A stretch of 64,000 nt of DNA, taken from the NCBI GenBank assembly GCA_002420185.1, contig DIHO01000016.1:122253-186252 (forward strand), written 5' to 3'. The notes beneath the pieces were generated by a model, which ran no database searches, was not told where the DNA came from, and worked only from the letters and a program-made list of their open reading frames with translations. The stretch is from Opitutales bacterium UBA5694 (GTDB lineage Bacteria > Verrucomicrobiota > Verrucomicrobiia > Opitutales > Opitutaceae). This document shows positions 17,253 through 25,889 of the stretch, one piece after another; the stretch's first letter is position 1; each line of letters opens with the position of its first letter. A program made the translations under genes and the position numbers.

Positions 17253-18185
17253 ATGCGATCACTTTTCAAGAAATTCAAAGAGGGGCTCTCGAAATCCGCT
17301 AAGAATATCGCTGACAAGACAGGCGGGATCTTCCGTCGGGCGAAGCTAGATGCATCGACTATCGAGGAATTGGAAGAAGCACTCTATGGAGCAGATTTTG
17401 GATACGAGACGACAGAAGAAATCGTTGAAGAAACGAAAGAGGCTTACCGGAAAGACAAGGAACTGCGCGGTCAGGATGTAGCGAAAATCGGATCATCTGT
17501 CCTTAGGCGCGTTTTAGATGGCTCGGAGGGAACGATCGAGTTTAAAGATGACCGTCCCACGGTGATCTGCCTGGTTGGGGTGAATGGATCTGGAAAGACC
17601 ACCACGACCGCGAAACTGGGGAGCCAATGCAAGGTTGAGGGAAGAAAAGTTTTGGTGGCGGCCTGCGACACGTTTCGAGCCGCAGCCATTGAGCAGTTGA
17701 AAGAGTGGACGAACCGATTGGATCTAGAGATCGTTTCCGGAGAACGTGGCGCAGATGCGGCGGCCGTTGCTTACGATGCGTGGCAGGCTGCCAAGAGCCG
17801 AAGAAAGGACACTCTGATCATCGACACGGCGGGTCGGTTGCATACGAAGAGCAATTTGATGGATGAGCTAGCCAAGATTAGGCGTGTATTGCAAAAACGC
17901 GATGAATCGGCACCGCATTATAGCCTTTTGGTGGTTGATGGAAGTTTAGGTTCAAACTCCATCGAGCAAGCTCGTGTTTTTCACGAGAAATTTGGTCTCG
18001 ATGGACTGATTGTGACTAAGCTTGACGGGACGAGCAGGGGAGGATCTCTCGTAGGAATATACCGTGAGTTGAAATTGCCTATTTTCTTTTTGGGCTTTGG
18101 TGAGAAGGCTGAGGATTTACAGGCGTACCAGATCGAAAATTACGTCGATGCGGTGTTCGGATTGGAGGAGGAAGTCTCTGCCTGA
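17253..18185 (+). CDS. ftsY: Signal recognition particle receptor FtsY
   Basis: This GTPase receptor docks SRP-bound ribosomes at the inner membrane. At 310 residues it has only a short N-terminal basic helix (LFKKFKEGLSKSAKN, membrane-binding) in place of the long acidic A domain of E. coli FtsY. The NG domain follows in order: an N-domain helix bundle (LEELEEALYGADFGYET), G1 GVNGSGKTTTTAKL, DTFRAAAIEQL (insertion box), DTAGRLHTKSNLMDEL (G3), TKLDGTSRGG (G4 plus closing loop) and the C-terminal GFGEKAEDL. The usual DATTGQN motif reads DGSLGSN here, a modest deviation. It follows nusB after 62 bases. Confidence 0.96.
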   Translation: MRSLFKKFKEGLSKSAKNIADKTGGIFRRAKLDASTIEELEEALYGADFGYETTEEIVEETKEAYRKDKELRGQDVAKIGSSVLRRVLDGSEGTIEFKDDRPTVICLVGVNGSGKTTTTAKLGSQCKVEGRKVLVAACDTFRAAAIEQLKEWTNRLDLEIVSGERGADAAAVAYDAWQAAKSRRKDTLIIDTAGRLHTKSNLMDELAKIRRVLQKRDESAPHYSLLVVDGSLGSNSIEQARVFHEKFGLDGLIVTKLDGTSRGGSLVGIYRELKLPIFFLGFGEKAEDLQAYQIENYVDAVFGLEEEVSA

Positions 18186-18216
18186 TTCTTTAGGGAAAGT
18201 TCTTGATATTAAAACT

Positions 18217-18240
18217 GCCTCGGCCGTGAAAAACGGAGGC
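18217..18240 (-). terminator. Weak hairpin beyond the ftsY and DUF481 ends
   Basis: A bulged stem (GCCT/AGGC outer, CCGT/ACGG inner) lies between the converging ftsY and the decayed DUF481 gene. On the minus strand it is followed by AGTTTTAA, which fits a weak terminator for that gene. Support is moderate because the T-run is short. Confidence 0.3.
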
Positions 18241-18264
18241 GTTGGGAAAGAGGTGTTGATGCAA

Positions 18265-19311
18265 CTACTGCCAGTTCAACACGAGGCGGATGTAGTAGGT
18301 GGTATCAAGTTCCTTCTTTGTGCTCAGATCCCAGTCACTGTCATAGTCATTAGCGAAACCTATTCGGACGCTGTATTGATCGGCCTTGAGAGGAAGATTG
18401 AGAGCGGTGTCATAGTAGATGCGGAAACTTCCAAAGTATTCGATTGTATTTGTAAACCTTATACGTTTGACCGACCTACCCCACGTGAGCTTTTCCTTTT
18501 GCTAGAGATCAAATTCTAGATTAGCGTTTAGCTGCTAGCGGATCCGGGTGGAGAAATCGCTGTATTCCTCAAACCGATAGCCGGCACCATTGGGAATGTT
18601 GAGGAATCTAGAATCGGTATTAGTTATCGTATGTCCGAAACCGCCTGCCGTTTTGACGAACAAATCTGTGTCCTTGATGACATCGTGTCCTAGTTCGCAG
18701 CTGTCATACCAGTTCCACTGGTCGTTGATCTGGTTAGATTAGTCTGCCCCTACCCGAGCGTCATCGGTGCCTTTAGTCCCGTCGATTTCTTCGAAATTTG
18801 CCCTTGTAAAGAAAGGCACCCTATCATCTGGTCCGTTTAGGGTGGCTAGGAAGCTGATCCCGAATCCAGTGCTGGATTTGTTCCCGCTTTTGCCTTTGAG
18901 GTCGAAAGCCCCTGGGTAAGCCCAACTGCGGGGCATTTTCCTTATGATGGGGCTCATGTTCCCGATCTGCCAGCTTTCCATGATATTGGAAACATAGGTA
19001 GTCATCCTGACGGATCCGGTCGAGAGTTTTGGAGATCCGTCATCAGAGCCGGTTATTTTTTTGAGAAAGAGGGAGCACCCTCAATCGAAACAAAAATCGG
19101 AGCGTCGGTTGTCATTTATTAGACTTGGGTTTTTGTCGACCAATATGTCTCCCACAAAGACGGTCGATATTTTTATCTTTCCGCCGTCGTTTTCCTGGAT
19201 TTTACCTACGATTGTGACGCCAGATTTAGTGTCGATGACGTCGCCAATCGAAGATACCTCAAACAACACTAAGACCGCTATTGAAGCTAATAATTCATTT
19301 ACACTTATCAT
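18265..19311 (-). pseudogene. Decayed DUF481 (YdiY-like) outer-membrane beta-barrel gene
   Basis: A single reading frame of 349 codons encodes a signal-peptide-like start (MISVNELLASIAVLVLFEV) and then the short periplasmic repeat typical of DUF481 proteins (DVIDTKSGVTIVGKIQEN). A barrel region with alternating polar and aromatic strands follows (GFGISFLATLNG, NDQWNWYDSCELGHDV, KTAGGFGHTI, FRIYYDTALNLPLKADQ) and ends in YYIRLVLNWQ. The frame is broken at codons 77 (TGA), 191 (TAA), 259 (TAG) and 270 (TAG), with no frameshift. The final aromatic strand and its TAG stop are intact. Functional DUF481 proteins are small outer-membrane barrels, often salt- or stress-regulated. This copy cannot give a full product. 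Confidence 0.82.
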
Positions 19312-19581
19312 ATGGTTTTCAAGATTGAGTGATTCCATCCCATTTAGGGTTTCCGATTTGACACATCCGAATGGGTTAGAGGACACAATCTACTGTCACG
19401 AAAGCCTATTTTTTCCAATCCTATTAGTGGAAGTCCACTGACGATAGATTGAACCAGTGTTTTACAATAAAATATTGACGGGGAGAGTTTTCGAACAAAA
19501 CAGTTTCTAAATTGATTTGCATTGTCGCTCGATGTTCCTGCGTATACGGTTCAAGGTCATGGTTGAGTCACAAACTATAAT

Positions 19582-20397
19582 ATGGACGCTCTAAGTAACA
19601 CTATCTGGGAGTCTCTTTGCAAGGAGGCGGATCAATCGATGAAAGATGAGCGTCTTCTCGTCGCCTATCTCGAAGAAACGGTAATAGGGCAAAATTCATT
19701 TGAAGCCGCTCTCAGTTATACACTCGCCTCAAAAATGCGGGATGACATCCTCCCCAGTATTACTTTGAGGGATCTGTTTCTTCAAATCCTCGAATTGGAG
19801 GAGGGGCTTCGAGAGTGCATTCTCATAGATCTGCAAGCGGTAAAAGAGCGGGATCCAGCGGCAGGCGGATACCTCTCACCCTTCCTTTTCTTCAAGGGAT
19901 TCCATGCTCTGTCTGCGTATCGCCTTGCTCACTACCTTTGGTCCGAGGATCGTAAAACTCTTGCTTTGTATCTACAAAGCTTGATTTCGAAAGTATTCGG
20001 AGTGGACATACATCCTGCAGCGACTATTGGTCATGGAATACTCATAGACCACGCAACAGGGGTGGTAATTGGTGAAACGGCCGTTGTAGGGAACAACGTT
20101 TCGTTGCTGCACGGAGTCACTTTAGGTGGAACGGGAAAAGAGAGAGGGGATCGGCACCCTAAGGTAGGTGACGGGGTCTTGATCGCTGCGGGAGCAAAAG
20201 TCCTTGGTAATATTAAAATTGGGGAGGGAGCGAAAATTGGGGCGGGTAGTGTGGTGCTTAGTAGCGTTAAAGCGCACTGCACCGTTGCTGGCGTTCCCGC
20301 CAAAAATATTGGGGCGTGCAAAGAGGCTACGCCTGCTCTGGGAATGAACCAGCAGTTCGGGAAGGGCGATGTTTCAAGTTTCGATCCTGGAATCTAG
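19582..20397 (+). CDS. cysE: Serine O-acetyltransferase
   Basis: This cytoplasmic enzyme acetylates L-serine with acetyl-CoA, the first step of cysteine synthesis. It has 271 residues. An N-terminal helical domain (about 1-140) with DPAAGGYLSPFLFFKGFHAL leads to a left-handed beta-helix of hexapeptide repeats. The active-site stretch FGVDIHPAATIGHGILIDHA supplies His and Asp of the charge relay, followed by GVVIGETAVVGNNVSLLHGV and the acetyl-CoA-binding LGGTGKERGDRHP loop. The chain continues about 40 residues beyond the helix, where feedback inhibition by cysteine is sensed in homologues. It stands next to aroC with 77 bases between and is probably a separate or loosely linked unit. Confidence 0.96.
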   Translation: MDALSNTIWESLCKEADQSMKDERLLVAYLEETVIGQNSFEAALSYTLASKMRDDILPSITLRDLFLQILELEEGLRECILIDLQAVKERDPAAGGYLSPFLFFKGFHALSAYRLAHYLWSEDRKTLALYLQSLISKVFGVDIHPAATIGHGILIDHATGVVIGETAVVGNNVSLLHGVTLGGTGKERGDRHPKVGDGVLIAAGAKVLGNIKIGEGAKIGAGSVVLSSVKAHCTVAGVPAKNIGACKEATPALGMNQQFGKGDVSSFDPGI

Positions 20398-20474
20398 GTC
20401 TTTAAGGTTTCTGTCTGTAAATCTAGATTAAGATTTTCCTTTATTCGCCCGAGTCAGCTCGTAGGATCGTCGTT

Positions 20475-21563
20475 ATGGCTAACACTTTCGGCAAACTATT
20501 TTCGATTAGCACCTGGGGTGAAAGCCATGGGGGAGCTGTGGGCGTTGTCGTGGATGGTTGTCCTCCCAACCTGTCGATAACGGCTGAGGAAATTCAGCTC
20601 GATTTAGACCGGAGACGGCCAGGCCAGAGTGATATCGTCACGCCTCGAAAAGAGTTGGACAAGGTTCAGCTACTATCTGGAGTGTATGCGGGCCGTACGA
20701 CGGGAACCCCGATTTCCATGTTGGTCTTCAACAAAGATCATCGCCCAGAAGCGTATACTGAAATAGAGGAGAAGTTTAGGCCTTCCCACGCTGACTATAC
20801 TTATCAAACGAAGTTTGGACATCGAGATCCGGCAGGAGGGGGCCGCTCTTCTGCCCGTGAGACAATCGGGCGGGTTGCCGCGGGAGCCATAGCGAAGAAG
20901 ATTCTTGGTCTTGTGGGTGGAGTTGAAACGATTGCCTATGTGAAGCGGATTCAGGATATCGAGATGCCCGAAGATGCCGATGTATCCCCCGAACTGATAG
21001 AGGTAAATGCGGTTCGATGCCCACATGCAGGCACGGCCCAAGCGATGATCGACCGAATCCGTAAGGTGCGAAGCCAAGGCGATTCTGTGGGCGGCGTCAT
21101 CGAATGTGTGATACGCAACCTGCCGGTTGGGCTCGGCGAACCGGTATTTGACCGATTTGAGGCGGATTTAGCAAAGGCGATGCTTTCCCTTCCTGCCACC
21201 AAAGGGTTTGAGGTGGGGAGTGGGTTCTCGGGGACAAGACTGTCGGGCTCCGAGCACAATGACCACTTCGAGATTCGAGACGGTCGAGTTCGAACAAAGA
21301 CAAACCGTTCAGGGGGAGTTCAAGGTGGAATTACGAATGGGGAGGAGTTCCGTTTTCGCGTTGCTTTCAAACCAACGGCAACACTTCTTCAGTCGCAGCC
21401 GACAGTGGACAAAGATGGAAATGAGACCGAATTGAAGGCCAGAGGAAGACATGATCCGTGCGTCTTGCCGCGAGCCGTCCCGATTGTTGAAGCGATGGCT
21501 AATCTAGTGACGATTGATCATTGGATGCGTCAGCATGCACAAAATCGCTTGTTTTCATTTTAA
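20475..21563 (+). CDS. aroC: Chorismate synthase
   Basis: This last shikimate-pathway enzyme converts 5-enolpyruvylshikimate 3-phosphate to chorismate and needs reduced FMN. At 362 residues it matches the family. Signatures in order are SISTWGESHGGAVGVVVDG at the N-terminus, RRPGQS, FGHRDPAGGGRSSARETIGR (FMN and phosphate site, with His), SGFSGTRLSGSEHND and the C-terminal GRHDPCVLPRAVPIVEAM with the second catalytic His. All are intact. The gene is followed after 34 bases by the acidic hypothetical protein on the same strand. Confidence 0.97.
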   Translation: MANTFGKLFSISTWGESHGGAVGVVVDGCPPNLSITAEEIQLDLDRRRPGQSDIVTPRKELDKVQLLSGVYAGRTTGTPISMLVFNKDHRPEAYTEIEEKFRPSHADYTYQTKFGHRDPAGGGRSSARETIGRVAAGAIAKKILGLVGGVETIAYVKRIQDIEMPEDADVSPELIEVNAVRCPHAGTAQAMIDRIRKVRSQGDSVGGVIECVIRNLPVGLGEPVFDRFEADLAKAMLSLPATKGFEVGSGFSGTRLSGSEHNDHFEIRDGRVRTKTNRSGGVQGGITNGEEFRFRVAFKPTATLLQSQPTVDKDGNETELKARGRHDPCVLPRAVPIVEAMANLVTIDHWMRQHAQNRLFSF

Positions 21564-21597
21564 CCTTCCGAGAATATAGGGTCAGTATTTCGGGCAT

Positions 21598-22377
21598 ATG
21601 TCGGAACGGTTTGTCTATCTCCTTTTGGGTTCTCGTGGCGGTGACCGATCCACGGTTGTCTCAGATCTAGTAGATTTTGGACTGGATTCCTCTAACGAAT
21701 CTCAGGTTTTCATTTCGGAAGATGATGCGGCTCAATGGGATTCAGGGCTCCCTATACGTCATGCCCTCTGTCAACAGAAGCGGTATTTGTGGAAGGGTGC
21801 TGACGAAGGCGTTATTGTGGAAGCTTCAAGTGAAACGGTTTTTGTTGTCGCAGATGGGATCTCGGATCCAGCGGATTTTATAGACGCTTTTTTCAACTGG
21901 CTGCAAGGATCGGATTACGCATTGGGTCGGATAATAACCATTGCCGATTGCAATCGGATAAAGCAGGAACGAAAGCTGCTTCAATGGTACGATTGTTGTA
22001 TCCATTTTTCTGATGTAGTTTTGCTCAGCAATAGGAGTGGGGTTTCAAACAAGTGGATTGACGAGTTTCAAGATCGGTACCTAAAAGAGTACTACCCTTG
22101 CCTGTTTGTGCTTGTTAAGAAGGGCCGCCTTCCCAATCCGTCATTGGTTCTCGAGCCAGAAGCGCGACGGATTTCCAAACTCTTCGATGAAGCGGATGAG
22201 TATGTTTTCCTTGATGATGAGGATGAGGAAGATGTTGATGAGGAAAACGAACCTGCTGCGGGAGATCCTTCCAAGGACCCCTTTCTCGCTAAGCTTGGAA
22301 ACGGACGAAGAATCCGGACTTTGCCGGATATCCGAAACCTGATTGTTTTGGAAGACGATACTCTAGCCGGGGATTGA
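21598..22377 (+). CDS. Hypothetical acidic protein with degenerate P-loop (G3E/CobW-like?)
   Basis: I do not recognise this protein of 259 residues with certainty. The N-terminus YLLLGSRGGDRSTVVSDLV has the hydrophobic strand, Gly-rich loop and helix pattern of a P-loop, but lacks the GKT/GKS lysine. Later SDVVLLSNRSGVSNKWIDEF sits where CobW-type G3E GTPases have their NKxD base-recognition motif, again without the key residues. Thus a nucleotide-binding fold that has lost activity is possible. Near residue 205 there is a strongly acidic run (DDEDEEDVDEENEP), suggesting a flexible linker, then a conserved-looking basic tail (GNGRRIRTLPDIRNL). It follows aroC closely and converges with the oxidoreductase gene, with six bases between stops. 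Confidence 0.75.
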   Translation: MSERFVYLLLGSRGGDRSTVVSDLVDFGLDSSNESQVFISEDDAAQWDSGLPIRHALCQQKRYLWKGADEGVIVEASSETVFVVADGISDPADFIDAFFNWLQGSDYALGRIITIADCNRIKQERKLLQWYDCCIHFSDVVLLSNRSGVSNKWIDEFQDRYLKEYYPCLFVLVKKGRLPNPSLVLEPEARRISKLFDEADEYVFLDDEDEEDVDEENEPAAGDPSKDPFLAKLGNGRRIRTLPDIRNLIVLEDDTLAGD

Positions 22378-22383
22378 AGAGGC

Positions 22384-23430
22384 TCAAAGAATGACTTTTT
22401 TGGAGTCGTTTTTCGCACTTTCGTAGATCGCATTAATGAGTGCAACGGCCTTGCGTGCTTCTGACGCATTAACGATTGGAGAACGGTTCTCCTGAATAGC
22501 TTTCACTATATCTTCAAAATTGAGTTGGTGACCCGAGAAATCGATGGCGTTCGGATCGTTCGCTCCAATTCCTTTGGTTCCAGTCTTAACCATGAGCTCA
22601 GAGCGAATACGATCGTCTTCAGCCGTTTCTTCTTTGAATTCCCAAACTCGAAATTTGTCATCGGCCAGGAAAGCAGATCCTTCGCTCCCGCAAATCTGCA
22701 CCTCAGCGGAATGCCCGTCTTTCGACCAGCAGGCAGTCGAGCCTTGGATGACTCCGCAAGCACCGCTTTCGAATTCGAGCATGGCAACTGCAGTGTCTTC
22801 GACTTCAATCCGTTCGTGAGCTAATGTCGCTGTGGATGCAGTGACGGATTTAACCGGTCCTGCAACGTAGAGTAGTTGGTCGATTGCGTGAATTGACTGG
22901 TTCATGAGCGCTCCGCCACCATCTAGTGCCCAGGTGCCGCGCCATTGGCCGGAATCATAGTAGTTCTGGTCTCGATACCATTTGACATAGGCATCAGCTA
23001 GAGAAATCTGGCCGAATCTCCCTTTGTCGACGGCCTTTTTCAGTGCGACAAGCCCGGGGTTAAAACGCCGATTGAAAATACCGGATACAGTAACGCCATT
23101 CTCCTTTCCGGCAGCTGCCATCTCGTCAACGCGATCCGTTGTGATTTCCAATGGCTTTTCGCAAACAACATGTTTGCCCGCCCTCGCTACGGCTATCGCC
23201 GGTTCTAGATGTGCTCCGGACGGCGTGGCTATCGTGACGATCTCCAGTTCAGGGTCGGCTAGAAACGCATCCAAATCGATGCTGACGGCACAGCCGAACT
23301 CGTCAGCGATCGCCTTTGAGCTCTTCGGATTGCGACTGTAGACGGAATGCAGTTCGGAGCCCGCCATGGCCTCGATCGCCTTGGCGTGAAACTTCGCGAT
23401 CATTCCAGATCCAATGATACCGAATTTCAT
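22384..23430 (-). CDS. Gfo/Idh/MocA-family NAD(P)-dependent oxidoreductase
   Basis: This dehydrogenase of 348 residues typically oxidises or reduces a hydroxyl of a sugar or inositol. The Rossmann domain (about residues 1-120) begins FGIIGSGMIAKFHAKAI (dinucleotide-binding GxGxxA-like loop). It contains IATPSGAHLEPAIAVARAGKHVVCEKPLE, the family EKP motif with the catalytic Lys. The C-terminal domain has the conserved ALDGGGALMNQSIHAIDQLLY segment carrying the catalytic His. It is the last gene of a leftward operon and its ATG overlaps the transporter stop by four bases. Linkage to an isomerase and a transporter points to sugar catabolism, but the substrate cannot be read from sequence. Confidence 0.93.
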   Translation of the reverse strand: MKFGIIGSGMIAKFHAKAIEAMAGSELHSVYSRNPKSSKAIADEFGCAVSIDLDAFLADPELEIVTIATPSGAHLEPAIAVARAGKHVVCEKPLEITTDRVDEMAAAGKENGVTVSGIFNRRFNPGLVALKKAVDKGRFGQISLADAYVKWYRDQNYYDSGQWRGTWALDGGGALMNQSIHAIDQLLYVAGPVKSVTASTATLAHERIEVEDTAVAMLEFESGACGVIQGSTACWSKDGHSAEVQICGSEGSAFLADDKFRVWEFKEETAEDDRIRSELMVKTGTKGIGANDPNAIDFSGHQLNFEDIVKAIQENRSPIVNASEARKAVALINAIYESAKNDSKKVIL

Positions 23431-25037
23431 GATTCGCGTTCGTTTTTGAGAAACGAGTAAATTCCTATGATGAACAGAATTGCGAGGAGGAGGAGACCTG
23501 CCGCAGGTATCATCCCGTGCCAGTCTCTCATGTGAGACTTCCCGTAGAGAACCCAGACGGAGCCGATAGTGGCGACGCCGGTGGCGAATCCCATAAGGAC
23601 GTTCCAGATAATACGGGTGGTACCCTCCGGTCGGTTGTCACCTAGCACCTTCCTGGAATTCATCATTAGGAAGAAAGTGAAATAGGCGATTGGGATTAGC
23701 GAGCCGCCGATTACAGAGGTTGGGATAGCCAAGGCGGCCGCGGCCGCTCCAGTCCATACAAAGGGGCCAGCGAATCCGGCAATACCGGAAACGGCACACC
23801 CAATGTAGTGGGCGTTCTTATCGCCGCGTTTACCGAGCAGCTCTTGAAAAGCAATCCCGTTGATCAGCATCAGAATGATGATTGTAGATACAGCCATTCC
23901 GAGGACGCCGAGTCCGAAAATGGTTTGGGAGACCACCTTCCCTGCGAGCGGCTCGAGAGCGGTGGCTAACTGGAAATTGTCTCGTTTGACTAAGCTGAGT
24001 GCCAGCTCAAGGTCGGCGGTGTTGGTCGTTCCGGGATGGGCTTCCTGGAGTTCGGCGAGCGTTCCGGATGCGACGGGAGAGTTGGGGTCGACATCGCCGA
24101 TTTTTGTGTGGAACTGGGAGGCAGCGGCGATGACGACGCAGCTGGTCGCTAGAAAGAAAGGAATAAAAAGGCCAATGGACAGGTCGAAGATCGAGAAGGA
24201 GCGATGGGTCTTCCCCCAGCTCTTTTTTAGCAGTGAGTAAGGTAGCAGCCAGGTCATGTTGATTCCGACGGCAGTACCGAAGGCGGCGATGATGATATCC
24301 CTTTGGTCAGTAATGATTTTGGTGGTCCACCAGTCGGGTTGGCTGGAAGCGGCAATAAGATCGGCGTAACCTGCCGCGGGAGAGATGAGTAGTTTGGGAT
24401 TAGGGATTAAGCCGCCGAAAAGAGAGCCCCATTGAATGCCTCCCGTTGTTGCCAGGTTGATGACGACTAGAATGAAGGAGATAACAATCATGCCGACCAT
24501 AACCTTGATGATTCGGTCGAAGGTTCTGGCACCCTTGCCTTTGGATTCGTAGAGGACGTTGATGGCGAATCCGATCGCTAGGAGAATTAGGCATATGATA
24601 GCGGTCGATGTGTTGCTGTCGCCCACGAAGGGCAGCAGGTTTTGCTGGATGGCGGCTCGGCCGAGGTTGAATTGGGGCATGCACCAGACGACATTGGCCA
24701 TTATGGTGGCGATCATCCAGGCCCAGCCCAGGGCGGGAGAGAGGTGAGTGTTGACGAGCCCAAAGGGTGCTTTCTCGGTCGAGAGGGTGACGTAGGCGAT
24801 GGCCGATAGCATTATGATGCCGCAGATCATCGCGAGAGGTTGCAGCCAGAGGAGCCCGAAGCCTGCGATTACACCTAGGTAGAGGGCTCCGGCGAGCGAG
24901 CCGCCGCCGAGGGTGATGGCACCTTGGAGCCAACCCGGACCGGATAGTTTGGTGAAAATTCCCAGCCGTTTGATTAGGGTGGAGGCTTCTGCTTCGGCGA
25001 TTAAGGCGGCTTCGCGATTTGATTCTTCTGTGCTCAT
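23427..25037 (-). CDS. NRAMP-fold membrane transporter lacking the metal-site motifs
   Basis: This is a polytopic inner-membrane protein of 536 residues with about 11-12 hydrophobic helices and an LeuT/APC-type layout. Helix 1 carries GPGWLQGAITLGGGSLAGAL, where metal-transporting NRAMP proteins have DPGN after GPG. Helix 6 reads VGINMTWLLPYSLLKKSW instead of the M-P-H metal motif. Both Asp/Asn and Met/His ligands are therefore absent. A long extracytoplasmic loop (about residues 310-370, with HTKIGDVDPNSP) is extra relative to MntH. It sits in the middle of a sugar-enzyme operon with ATGA overlaps on both sides. I infer uptake of an organic compound, probably a sugar or sugar acid. Metal transport is not excluded. 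Confidence 0.85.
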   Translation of the reverse strand: MSTEESNREAALIAEAEASTLIKRLGIFTKLSGPGWLQGAITLGGGSLAGALYLGVIAGFGLLWLQPLAMICGIIMLSAIAYVTLSTEKAPFGLVNTHLSPALGWAWMIATIMANVVWCMPQFNLGRAAIQQNLLPFVGDSNTSTAIICLILLAIGFAINVLYESKGKGARTFDRIIKVMVGMIVISFILVVINLATTGGIQWGSLFGGLIPNPKLLISPAAGYADLIAASSQPDWWTTKIITDQRDIIIAAFGTAVGINMTWLLPYSLLKKSWGKTHRSFSIFDLSIGLFIPFFLATSCVVIAAASQFHTKIGDVDPNSPVASGTLAELQEAHPGTTNTADLELALSLVKRDNFQLATALEPLAGKVVSQTIFGLGVLGMAVSTIIILMLINGIAFQELLGKRGDKNAHYIGCAVSGIAGFAGPFVWTGAAAAALAIPTSVIGGSLIPIAYFTFFLMMNSRKVLGDNRPEGTTRIIWNVLMGFATGVATIGSVWVLYGKSHMRDWHGMIPAAGLLLLAILFIIGIYSFLKNERES

Positions 25038-25861
25038 AGGGAGGGGGTGCTTTTGAATGCGTTTTTGAGGTTTTGTAGACTTTCCTTGGCAATATTCTCG
25101 GCACCAGGGGAGTAGTCAAAGACTTCGACGGATACCCACCGGTCGTAGCTGGCGTTTTCGAGGGCGTCTGCGATGGGTTGAAATTCTAGGTCGCCCATAC
25201 CGGGACCCAGGAGATTCGGATCGTTGGCGTGGAAGTGAATCGTGTAGTCGCGGCTCGAATCGATGATTTCGGGAATCGACCCAGCCTCAGCGGACATGGC
25301 TTTAGCATCGAGATGCAGGCGGATGTTTGGGTGGTTGATCTTGTCTATCAACTTAATCGTCTCTGCTGCGGAAGTTAGGAAATTCGTCTCGTTCGGTCCA
25401 AGCGGTTCCATCGCGATGGATACGGCGAGCGTAGCACAATGCTCGCCAAGCGAGCGAAGCAGATCAGCGGCTCGGTTGGCCGCATCATCGTAGGAATCAT
25501 TTGTATCCAAATTTCGTTGCTTGGGACTCCCCCAAACCATCACTTTACCGCCCATCTCAGCACAGAGGTCGGCGAGGTGCTTCCCGAAGTCGAGCGTCTT
25601 TTGGCGAACCGCTGAATCAGGGGTCGTCAAATGCATTCCTTCCGGTTTGACAAGGAGCCAGTGGAATCCGACGACTTCGAGGCCATGCTCTCGAACGATG
25701 TTACCCATGGACTTTGCCTCAAGTGTCGTCAGGTTACTTGGGTCCTCATTCAGCGTAAACGGAGCAATCTCGAGCCCTTGATACCCTGTGTCGAAAGCGC
25801 TGACACACGTGTCGCTCAGGCTCCAACCTTGGTAAGTTTCGTTGCAAATAGCGAATTTCAT
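25034..25861 (-). CDS. Sugar phosphate isomerase/epimerase (xylose-isomerase-like TIM barrel)
   Basis: This AP-endonuclease-2/xylose-isomerase-like TIM barrel has 275 residues. The start MKFAICNETYQGWSL is the usual first strand; an ATG 39 codons upstream adds a non-homologous segment. Metal and substrate residues appear in the expected places: a Glu after VSIAMEPLGPNETNFL, then IRLHLDAKAMSAE, YTIHFHANDPN (His-x-His and Asp) and WVSVEVFDYSPGAE near the end. Homologues isomerise or epimerise ketoses, inosose or hydroxypyruvate. There is no signal peptide, so it is cytoplasmic. It overlaps the transporter gene at ATGA and lies 28 bases after the lectin-fold protein gene. Confidence 0.9.
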   Translation of the reverse strand: MKFAICNETYQGWSLSDTCVSAFDTGYQGLEIAPFTLNEDPSNLTTLEAKSMGNIVREHGLEVVGFHWLLVKPEGMHLTTPDSAVRQKTLDFGKHLADLCAEMGGKVMVWGSPKQRNLDTNDSYDDAANRAADLLRSLGEHCATLAVSIAMEPLGPNETNFLTSAAETIKLIDKINHPNIRLHLDAKAMSAEAGSIPEIIDSSRDYTIHFHANDPNLLGPGMGDLEFQPIADALENASYDRWVSVEVFDYSPGAENIAKESLQNLKNAFKSTPSL

Positions 25862-25889
25862 ATTGGATAGCCTTGTATGGCTGGAGGGA

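Noticed and set aside
5535..19311. Altered genetic code that reads stops as amino acids
   Set aside because: Intact genes throughout the window end at all three stop codons at the expected protein ends, and only clearly non-essential genes carry internal stops.
24400..25119. 239-codon frame out of phase with the NRAMP-fold transporter gene
   Set aside because: It is a very Arg/His/Pro-rich shadow frame on the same strand as a clear membrane protein, and it has no independent start signal or domain.
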